Source: UBA10347 sp905182135 | Lineage (GTDB): Bacteria; Actinomycetota; Acidimicrobiia; Acidimicrobiales; UBA10347 | Reading direction: 5' to 3' | DNA: 64,000 bases | Assembly: GCA_963925805.1 (NCBI GenBank) | Contig: CAWUSE010000027.1 | Coordinates: forward strand, 55,361 to 119,360 | Part shown: positions 46,596 through 53,750 of the stretch, one piece after another | How the letters are laid out: each line of letters begins with the position of its first letter | How positions within the stretch are numbered: position 1 is the stretch's first letter | Notes under the pieces: model-generated | What the model saw: the letters and a program-made list of their open reading frames with translations, nothing else | The model's database searches: none | Told to the model about the DNA's origin: nothing | Program-made: the position numbers and the translations under genes

Positions 46596-48581
46596 CTACA
46601 CCGCTGCAGGGGCGTCCGTCAGCAGGCCCACGAACCACCTAAGCAGATCCTCGATATCGAGGTCCTCCATGATCTCGAGCACCCGGTCGCCATGGTTTCC
46701 GGGAACCAATATGCCTTGCCCATAGGACGTGGTCACACCGTTGATTGTTTCAAGTCGCAGCAACAGAAGCTGACCTAACTCCGCTTCCTGTGAACTGTTC
46801 TGCTCAACAATTTGTTGTCCGTCGCCGGTCCGCATGTTCCGAAGATTCATGCCAACGCCGGGGTCAACGTCCACGATTTCATACAGGTCACGCCGACCGG
46901 CCTGCCATGATCGAAGCCGTTCAAGTTCGCTCGGTGGCAACACCTCGGCGCGATTTTGCAGGAACCGACCAAGCAGGCCGCCTTCATGAATCATGAAGTC
47001 CCGAGCCTCGGGGAATCCCACCAACTCTGCTTGAGCACCGCCACCCCCGCCAGGGGCGTACCGCTGGTTAAGCACCGTCTGTTCGGCATACATTTCGAGC
47101 TTCAAAAGCATCGCTCGCGTCGCAATGGGTTCAGGAAGCAACGGCACGTCTTGATGACACTGCTTGTACTTGCGCCCCGACCCACACGGACACGACTCGT
47201 TGCGACTGGCCGTGATCAATTCCTCGGCATAACTCTGCAGCATCCTCTCGTTCGTCGAGTCGGGGCCAGACAATCGGCGTACCAGCCGAGCCCCCTCGTC
47301 GAATCGACTTGCATCAACGGCTGCGTTCAGACACTTCACCAGTGCGGCGCCGTTGGTCTCGTCGCGCCGCAGGACCTGACGGTAGGCAGCCTCGGCGCTT
47401 CGCACCTGACCATGCAGTTCCCGGCTTCGTCCGGTCAGCAGCAGCGCCGCAATCGAGTCCGGGTCGGCCTGATGCAGCTCATCAGCAAGCAGATCAAGCG
47501 CAGTCTCTCGCATGGCTGACCCGTCGGTGGTCTCGGTCGACGCCTCGCTCATTGCAGCACGGATCGACAGCGCTGCCTCAGGTTCATGCATGTCGAAGAA
47601 GGCCAACGGCACCTTCTCGACCTTCAGGATGTCCTGGATCTCGCTGACGTCGATCTCAGGTAACTCGCCATCGCCAAAGGTATGGAAGCCAGACCACTCG
47701 CGCCAGATCTCGATAAGCCTGGCTAGTGCCAGCTGAGCATGGCGCTGCAGACCATAGGTCTCCGCTGCCAACCCAAGCCGGGAAGCTAGCGCTGCCTGGC
47801 CAGGCGTTTTCCAGTCGCTATCAGCCGGACCCCATTGTTCACCTCGATTGGCATAACCGTTGGCCCGGAGCAACTCGTCGATGGGCAGGGCTGTTGTCGT
47901 AAAGAACGATGGGTTCTGCAACGTCAGATCGAACATCACATGGTTTAGAACAACGCCAACGCCATCGGCGGCCGACTTCTGGATCCGATCCGCGATTGCC
48001 TGCCACTCTGTCGCACCGTCGCTCGCGACATCGCCGTCATCGATCACCTCAAAGCGGACCTGGTCACCCTCGCGCCACGCAACCAACAATCGCCCCACGT
48101 CGAAACCATCGACCCATTCCGGAACAGCCAGGTTGCGCCCACCTAACCCAGACCGATCCAGAGGGTTCCCCCGGCTGTCGTTGAGTTGGCCGCCGCTGGC
48201 CAGGTCGAAATCCAGCAGCCCAAGTGGGCCTTCGAGAGCAAGCACCCGGTTTGCAACGTCGGCGGCGGTGATCCGATGCGAGAATTTTCGGCGATGCAGG
48301 ATCGCTGCGATGGTCTTCAACGTCGCGGTCGCTGGATCAACCAATACGCGCTGGTCGTCGCGGGCGCCAACTACACCAACCCCATCGGCCATGGTCATGT
48401 TCTCGTCAACCATGTGGGCCAGGCCGTCGTCATCAAAAGACTCAAGCGAGCTGGCAAAGCTAGTAGCCCGAAGCGCTATGGCGGCATCGCGAAGTCGTAT
48501 AGCGGCGTCTTCGTGTTCCACACGAGCGCGCAACTCTTCAAGCCACTCGGTAAGCGTCTCGCTCCACCCGTCATCAAACAT
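46596..48581 (-). CDS. SEC-C motif protein with TPR-like region
   Basis: This 661-residue protein of uncertain function has a SEC-C zinc-binding motif, CPCGSGRKYKQCH, at about residues 463-477, as in SecA tails and various nucleic-acid or ribosome-linked proteins. Before it is a TPR-like helical stretch (DPDSIAALLLTGRSRELHG, AEAAYRQVLRRDETN). The N-terminal 300 residues and the C-terminal 180 residues match no domain I know. ATG 48581 is chosen because GAGGAG lies 7 bases before it; the frame runs to 48617. It lies between a nuclease/helicase gene and a broken UvrD-domain copy. Confidence 0.8.
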   Translation of the reverse strand: MFDDGWSETLTEWLEELRARVEHEDAAIRLRDAAIALRATSFASSLESFDDDGLAHMVDENMTMADGVGVVGARDDQRVLVDPATATLKTIAAILHRRKFSHRITAADVANRVLALEGPLGLLDFDLASGGQLNDSRGNPLDRSGLGGRNLAVPEWVDGFDVGRLLVAWREGDQVRFEVIDDGDVASDGATEWQAIADRIQKSAADGVGVVLNHVMFDLTLQNPSFFTTTALPIDELLRANGYANRGEQWGPADSDWKTPGQAALASRLGLAAETYGLQRHAQLALARLIEIWREWSGFHTFGDGELPEIDVSEIQDILKVEKVPLAFFDMHEPEAALSIRAAMSEASTETTDGSAMRETALDLLADELHQADPDSIAALLLTGRSRELHGQVRSAEAAYRQVLRRDETNGAALVKCLNAAVDASRFDEGARLVRRLSGPDSTNERMLQSYAEELITASRNESCPCGSGRKYKQCHQDVPLLPEPIATRAMLLKLEMYAEQTVLNQRYAPGGGGGAQAELVGFPEARDFMIHEGGLLGRFLQNRAEVLPPSELERLRSWQAGRRDLYEIVDVDPGVGMNLRNMRTGDGQQIVEQNSSQEAELGQLLLLRLETINGVTTSYGQGILVPGNHGDRVLEIMEDLDIEDLLRWFVGLLTDAPAAV

Positions 48582-48831
48582 CGCGAACTCCTCTAAGGCC
48601 GTGCTGGCTGCTGCCAAATCTGCAGCGCAAAGTCGTTCGCTTGCACCGCTGGTGAGTCACCAAGCTATCGACTGCGGCGCGACGAAGACCGAACCCAGAC
48701 ACCCAACAGAAACTGATTGAGATCTGCGACATCTACGTGCTGCTCATGGACAGAGCCCACCCGCCCTGTTGGGCACCTCCCCACGGTCTGCAGTACCAAC
48801 AGGCGCCGCGAACAGACACCACAAACAGACA

Positions 48832-49056
48832 GATGGTCAAAGCTAGAAACGAACCCATGCGATGCCAGGTCGATCGATGCCGGCTTTCTGTTTCCGCTCG
48901 CACAGCTGCGCTTCCTTCTCTTCGTCAATGACTACGACATGCGTTGCCGGTTGGCACATGAAGTTGGGATCAAGGCCGAACCGCTTGTGCAGACAGCCGT
49001 CGCTGGACCCACCGACATTTTGCTTTCCGCCGGGACGCCTCCCCGGGTCAACGGCG
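48832..49056 (+). pseudogene. Broken duplicate of the UvrD helicase N-terminal domain
   Basis: The reading frame here contains WSKLETNPCDARSIDAGFLF, FPLAQLRFLLFVNDYDMR and AEPLVQTAVAGPTDILLSAG. These match, almost position for position, residues of the UvrD-HRDC protein at 53751 (WSKLETTPRDVWSIDADFLF and onward), and the nucleotide sequences are also closely alike (compare 53989-54225). The fragment lacks the start, the first 80 or so residues, and the whole helicase body. It is a recent partial duplication or the residue of a deleted paralogue. The rest of the gap 48582-49177 has no supported gene. Confidence 0.75.
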
Positions 49057-49177
49057 GACGCAGGGGTGCGCTAAGCCATGCAGTCAACCCCACATCCCCC
49101 TTACGGCCCCACCTAGTCCAAAAGGCCTAGTACAATCTGACAGGTGCCATTGCTGGCATTTGAAAACGGAGAAAACG

Positions 49178-51016
49178 ATGACTAGAAACCGCTCGTTATT
49201 GACCATGCTCGTTGCTATCGCCATGTTGGCTGGCCTCATGGGTTCTGCCTCCGCTGCACCGCCCGAACAGGCCAATGTCGCGTCCTACATCGTCGTACTC
49301 AAGCCGGGAGCCACCGACGTCTCCCGCACCGCAGCCCAGATTGCCCGGTCAAACGGTGGCCGAGTCGGCTATGTCTACGAACATGCCATCCAGGGCTTCT
49401 CGATGACGATGGCTCCCCAAGCCGCCGTGGCCCTCGCCCGCAACCCCCGCGTCGCCTATGTCGAAACCAACGATGTCGTGAACATCGCCCAGACAACCCC
49501 GACCGGCATCGTCCGCATGTTCGCCTCCGACAACGCCACCCTCGACATCGATGGTTTAGACGACTTCCGGGTCGACGTTGACGTCGCTGTAATCGACACC
49601 GGCGTCGACTTCGAACACCCCGACCTCAACGTCGTCGGCGGCGTCACTTGCAAAGAAGGCACCAGCGGGCCACGTTGGCGTCGCACGGCCAGCTGTTCAC
49701 CTGGTGGCGACGACGATCATTACCACGGCACCCATGTCGCCGGCACAATCGGTGCACTCGACAACGGCTTTGGCGTCGTCGGCGTTGCACCCGGCGCACG
49801 GATCTGGGCAGTAAAAGTCCTTTCTTCGGACGGCAGCGGTTCCGAGGCCGCGGTCGTCGCCGGCATCGATTGGGTAGCAGCAAACGCCGACACGATCGAA
49901 GTCGCCAACATGTCCCTTGGCGGCAGCGGCTACAGCCAAGCCGAATACGACGCGATCCAAGGCGCCGTGAACAAGGGTGTCGCTTTTGCGGTCGCCGCAG
50001 GAAACGACAACGCCAACGCAAACAACTACAGCCCTGCCAGCTTCGACAACGCACTTACCGTGTCGGCCCTTGCCGACTTCGACGGCAAGCCCGGCTACCT
50101 CGCTGCTGCGGGCTGCCGAGCCGATCAGGACGACACCCTCGCCAGCTTCTCGAACTGGGGACCTGCCGTGGATATCGCCGCACCGGGTGTCTGCATCCTC
50201 TCGACCTACCCAATCGAGCAAGGAAGCTACGGCACCATCTCCGGCACCTCCATGGCTGCGCCACATGCCGCGGGCGCACTCGCTCTTCTCGCGAGCACCA
50301 ACAGCCCAACTAACCAAGACGGCGTTCAAGCGCTCTACGACCAGGTCATCAGCTCAGGCAACTTAAATTGGTTCGACGATTCCGGTGACGGCATTCAGGA
50401 ACGACTCCTCGACGTCACCGGCTTCACCGCTGCGCTGACTGCGACCGGCGGCGGTGGCGGTGGCGGTGGCGACACAAACACTGCCCCGGACGTATCGATC
50501 GACAGCCCCACCAACGGCACAACGATTGTCCTTGGCGATGCGGTTGATTTCATCGCTTCAGCTAGCGACGCCGAAGACGGCACGTTGGACTCAACTATTG
50601 ACTGGACGTCAAGCCTGGACGGCCCCATCGGCACTAACAGCTCAACTATCAGCCCCGCACTCAGTGTCGGCACCCACACGATCACTGCCTCAGTCCAAGA
50701 TTCGGGCGAGCCCAGTAAAACCGCTTCCGACTCGATTACGGTCACCGTCACGGACCCAGAACCACCGACGGGTGACGGCATCGATCTCAGCGCCAGAGGC
50801 TATAAGCGCAAGGGCCACCAGCGGGCTGACCTGACATGGAGCGGCGCTGACGGCACAAGTGTTCTCATTTACCGCAACGGAAGCCGCGTCAGCACCACTC
50901 CTAATGACGGCAACTACACCGATTCCACCGGCTCCAAAGGTGGTGGCTCGGCGAGCTACCAGGTTTGCGCTGTCGACACCACTACCTGCTCAAACCTTGT
51001 AACGGTCATCTGGTAG
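49178..51016 (+). CDS. Secreted S8 subtilisin-like serine protease with C-terminal Ig-like and FN3-like region
   Basis: This 612-residue exported protease has a signal peptide (residues 1 to about 27, ending SASA), an I9-type inhibitor propeptide (about 35-110), and an S8 catalytic domain: Asp in AVIDTGVD (about 141), His in HYHGTHVAG (about 184), oxyanion Asn in VAAGNDN and Ser in SGTSMAAPHAAG (about 359). Then come a run of nine Gly, an Ig/PKD-like domain (APDVSIDSPTNGTTI) and a C-terminal domain of fibronectin-like pattern with a probable disulfide. ATG 49178 follows GGAGAA; an upstream ATG at 49160 is weaker. It likely degrades external protein. Confidence 0.92.
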   Translation: MTRNRSLLTMLVAIAMLAGLMGSASAAPPEQANVASYIVVLKPGATDVSRTAAQIARSNGGRVGYVYEHAIQGFSMTMAPQAAVALARNPRVAYVETNDVVNIAQTTPTGIVRMFASDNATLDIDGLDDFRVDVDVAVIDTGVDFEHPDLNVVGGVTCKEGTSGPRWRRTASCSPGGDDDHYHGTHVAGTIGALDNGFGVVGVAPGARIWAVKVLSSDGSGSEAAVVAGIDWVAANADTIEVANMSLGGSGYSQAEYDAIQGAVNKGVAFAVAAGNDNANANNYSPASFDNALTVSALADFDGKPGYLAAAGCRADQDDTLASFSNWGPAVDIAAPGVCILSTYPIEQGSYGTISGTSMAAPHAAGALALLASTNSPTNQDGVQALYDQVISSGNLNWFDDSGDGIQERLLDVTGFTAALTATGGGGGGGGDTNTAPDVSIDSPTNGTTIVLGDAVDFIASASDAEDGTLDSTIDWTSSLDGPIGTNSSTISPALSVGTHTITASVQDSGEPSKTASDSITVTVTDPEPPTGDGIDLSARGYKRKGHQRADLTWSGADGTSVLIYRNGSRVSTTPNDGNYTDSTGSKGGGSASYQVCAVDTTTCSNLVTVIW

Positions 51017-51023
51017 CTGTCGA

Positions 51024-51063
51024 CACTATTGCAGGTTCATGGCCACTATTGCAGGGTCATGGC
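51024..51063. repeat. 20-bp tandem duplication at the 3' end of the SGNH hydrolase gene
   Basis: The unit cactattgcaggttcatggc (51024-51043) is followed by a second copy (51044-51063) with a single T-to-G change. The second copy carries the stop codon and last codons of the minus-strand hydrolase; the first lies just beyond, next to the end of the subtilase gene. Confidence 0.7.
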
Positions 51064-52215
51064 CTCTGGGCCTTGACCTGCATTGTTGAAGCATCGGTAA
51101 CTCCCAGGGGCCGAAGCGGCCAACAGATCAAGGCAGGTCGCTAAGGCTCGCTGCCCAATGGCATTCGGATGCATCGACTCTTGCGCGTCACCTTGGGTGA
51201 GCCCGGTGACAAGGAAACGAGCCCACTCGGCATTCAACCCAACACCATGACTTGTTGAACGAGAACACACCTCTCGGCCAGCAAGCATGTCTTGAAGATC
51301 GAGGAACTCAACGCCCTGGGATGCAGCAACCAAAGCCAGATTGGCCGAAATTTGCGGCACCAAATGATCACGTGCCCACGTTGCATCGCTATCCCAGAAA
51401 GGGCAGCCACCAACAGCGGTTCGATCCCAGCCACTCTGGCTATAACGAAACTCGCCAGAGCGAGGAATCGGCGAGGGGTAGCTCTGCACCACCAGGCGGT
51501 AGTCCGTGTCACCGGCAGCAGCCATTACCGCCTTGATGTCGCTGATCGCTCCGCTCACACCAGCCATCGCATCTGCCATTCTTGCGTCGACGTTCGACTG
51601 CTGTGGCCCAGCGCATCTGTTCTGGAACCAAGTCGTACTCGTGTTGTAACGAATCGTGCAATCAATGATGATGTCGGCAAAGCCGAGATCATTTCCGCCA
51701 ACCGAAAGAACGATCATCTGCACATCGTGTGTTGCCGTCAACGCCGCAAGCTGGTCGGCCTGTGGTACCTCGCCATTGAGCCCTTGACCGCCTGACGCAG
51801 AACTACGGACATGCACCGAGCGGGCACCTGAACATGCAAGGTTGATTCGCGTGTCGACCGGCACCGAAGAACTGAGCGCTTCCGAAACATCAGAACGGTG
51901 ACACCCCGAAGCGTCCGTGCCATCGAGATACACCCGACTCGGGTCGACATACCAAGAACCCCTGCGTTTGTATGCAGCTCGGTCGGTGCCTCCACGGTTC
52001 ACGGTGCTCGAGTTGGAATTACCCTCCCAACGACCAGCCTCGCCCGAGATGTAACTATCACCGAGCGTGACAAGCGCCGTGGGTGTTCCGCCGCCGCCGC
52101 CGCCGCCGCCACCGCCCTTACCGCCCTTACCGCCGCCTGGTTTCGCGCTGACAGGCATAGCCAACAGCATCACTGCCAGCGCTACAGAGATAACCAAAAA
52201 CAAGGTACGACGCAT
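51046..52215 (-). CDS. Secreted SGNH/GDSL-type hydrolase
   Basis: This 389-residue exported esterase/lipase has a signal peptide (1 to about 24, ending VSA), a Lys/Gly-rich linker with ten consecutive Gly, then the SGNH blocks: GDSYISGE (nucleophile Ser), a Gly-containing block II, VGGNDLGF (block III) and MHPNAIGQ (His of block V). Many Cys suggest disulfides. It resembles Streptomyces-type extracellular lipases. It is convergent with the subtilase, which has a similar poly-Gly linker. Confidence 0.9.
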   Translation of the reverse strand: MRRTLFLVISVALAVMLLAMPVSAKPGGGKGGKGGGGGGGGGGTPTALVTLGDSYISGEAGRWEGNSNSSTVNRGGTDRAAYKRRGSWYVDPSRVYLDGTDASGCHRSDVSEALSSSVPVDTRINLACSGARSVHVRSSASGGQGLNGEVPQADQLAALTATHDVQMIVLSVGGNDLGFADIIIDCTIRYNTSTTWFQNRCAGPQQSNVDARMADAMAGVSGAISDIKAVMAAAGDTDYRLVVQSYPSPIPRSGEFRYSQSGWDRTAVGGCPFWDSDATWARDHLVPQISANLALVAASQGVEFLDLQDMLAGREVCSRSTSHGVGLNAEWARFLVTGLTQGDAQESMHPNAIGQRALATCLDLLAASAPGSYRCFNNAGQGPEAMTLQ

Positions 52216-52372
52216 GCAACATTTCCATTCTCAAGAACGACCACCTCGACCCTAGTCGTCATCGAACCGCCCTACTTCCACCCGGTTCCAGCTCTGGAAA
52301 GTCGCCTCAGCCCCTCTCAAAATTTCTACAAATGCAGGGAACTCGCGTGCGGTTTATACCGTCTCACTAGTT

Positions 52373-53437
52373 ATGAAGCGACTTCGTCCCCTCGCCATGC
52401 TTTGCGTGCTGTTCGTGCTTGCCAGCTGCGGGTCCAACATCATTGTTGGCACCGACAGCCAAAGCACACCCATCCAGGTCGAGCCGACCACGGGAACAGC
52501 CTCTTCCCCAACAACCACGCCCGTCACGAACCCGACACCTGGCGTCACGAACCTGACACCTAGCGTCACGACCCAGCCAACCGCTCTCCCCGCACCAACA
52601 GCGGTCCCAACACCAACAGCGGCCCCCGACCGCATAGTTGACAATGTTGACGATGTTGCAGCAGCTAACCAGCGCGAACTCTTGACGTCTGCACAAGCAC
52701 GCTGGCAAGCCAACCGGCCGCTGTCATACTCGTTCCGCTACACGCTGCAATGTGAATGCGACCAAGGCCCCTGGCAAGTAGTCGTCGACGCCGATGGAGC
52801 CTCCACCTCGACTCTCGTATTTGATGAGACCCGTATTGCCACAGCGCCCTATCTCTCGGTCGAGGACATCTTCGAGGACATCGAAAACGCGCTGAACACT
52901 GGCGACTTTCCCGTGGAAATCGAGTATGGCTCCGACCTAGGCCTGCCTCATACCTACATCTTCAATGGGCCCGAGCTCGCCTCCGATGGCGGCTTCGTAC
53001 TCGTCGTCACCCAGTTCATCGCCGACCCCGCCGACGCCCAAGCAGCAAACCGACAAGAATTTCAGGCAGCCGTCGAACGATGGCAACAAGCTGCCATCAG
53101 TGCCTATGACTTCACATTCGAAAGGATCTGCTTCTGCCCGATCGAGTACATCGGGCCATACGAAGCTTCAGCCCTCAACGGCGAAGTCATCGCTGCCACG
53201 CTCGACGGCATCGACGTGTTCGACGTCGACACGATCACTATCGAGGCCTACGGCGACCTAGTACTCACCGTCGAAGCGATATTCGCCGAGGTCGACCGAG
53301 CGATCGATGAGGCGTCCTCCTACACCGTCGAATACGACCCCGAACTGGGTTTCCCATCGAACGTCTTCATCGACTGGAACGAGCTCATCGCTGATGAGGA
53401 ATCTGACTACACCATCACCGAATTCCTAGAGCAATAA
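52373..53437 (+). CDS. Lipoprotein with two DUF6174-like repeats
   Basis: This 354-residue protein has a lipobox, VLASC (Cys about 19), after a short hydrophobic signal, a Thr/Pro-rich linker (about 30-80), then two related domains: residues about 100-215 (RWQANRPLSYSFRYTLQCEC) and about 225-354 (RWQQAAISAYDFTFERICFC). Each has a CxC pair and a YD/YG...G(L/F)P segment, the pattern I associate with DUF6174. It is anchored outside the membrane; function unknown. A possible fragment of another lipoprotein follows. Confidence 0.85.
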   Translation: MKRLRPLAMLCVLFVLASCGSNIIVGTDSQSTPIQVEPTTGTASSPTTTPVTNPTPGVTNLTPSVTTQPTALPAPTAVPTPTAAPDRIVDNVDDVAAANQRELLTSAQARWQANRPLSYSFRYTLQCECDQGPWQVVVDADGASTSTLVFDETRIATAPYLSVEDIFEDIENALNTGDFPVEIEYGSDLGLPHTYIFNGPELASDGGFVLVVTQFIADPADAQAANRQEFQAAVERWQQAAISAYDFTFERICFCPIEYIGPYEASALNGEVIAATLDGIDVFDVDTITIEAYGDLVLTVEAIFAEVDRAIDEASSYTVEYDPELGFPSNVFIDWNELIADEESDYTITEFLEQ

Positions 53438-53442
53438 GCACC

Positions 53443-53563
53443 GTAAACACTCAGCCGCTGGCACAACCCACTCTTCCACCCACGATCGCAGCACGGAACG
53501 CAGCCATCTTCGATACCGCCGTCACGTACGACATCAAAACCCTCACTGCGCTCACTAGCCCTC
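53443..53563 (+). pseudogene. Possible remnant of a lipoprotein-type domain
   Basis: In a frame different from the upstream lipoprotein, the sequence reads PTIAARNAAIFDTAVTYDIK then TLTALTSPQG, which resembles the helical start of a small extracellular domain seen in actinobacterial lipoproteins. There is no start codon, and the frame then runs into a short tandem repeat (53564). A tentative call. The remainder of the gap to 53750 has no supported gene. Confidence 0.25.
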
Positions 53564-53592
53564 AAGGTTCCAAGGTTCCAAGGTTCCAAGGT
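53564..53592. repeat. 8-bp tandem repeat, 3.6 copies
   Basis: The unit aaggttcc is repeated at 53564-53571, 53572-53579 and 53580-53587, with a partial copy to 53592. Its core ggttcc also appears in the repeat at 60282. Confidence 0.8.
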
Positions 53593-53750
53593 CAGTTTCA
53601 GCAGCGGCATAGCGCCCGATCATCATTCCAACAATGTTCGCCTGGGCTACTTTGGCACCCGCTACGGCATGCAACACCAGAAGAAGCGTGTTCACTGGGC
53701 GGCATCAAGGACCAGGGAACGAGTCGTGCGTGCCGCACTGCGTGGGCACC

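Noticed and set aside
48582..48617. TTG start for the SEC-C protein.
   Set aside because: The ATG at 48581 has a strong GAGGAG site at proper spacing, while the TTG has none.
49131..49136. TACAAT as a -10 element of the subtilase gene.
   Set aside because: No -35-like sequence lies 16-18 bases upstream, so I do not call a promoter.
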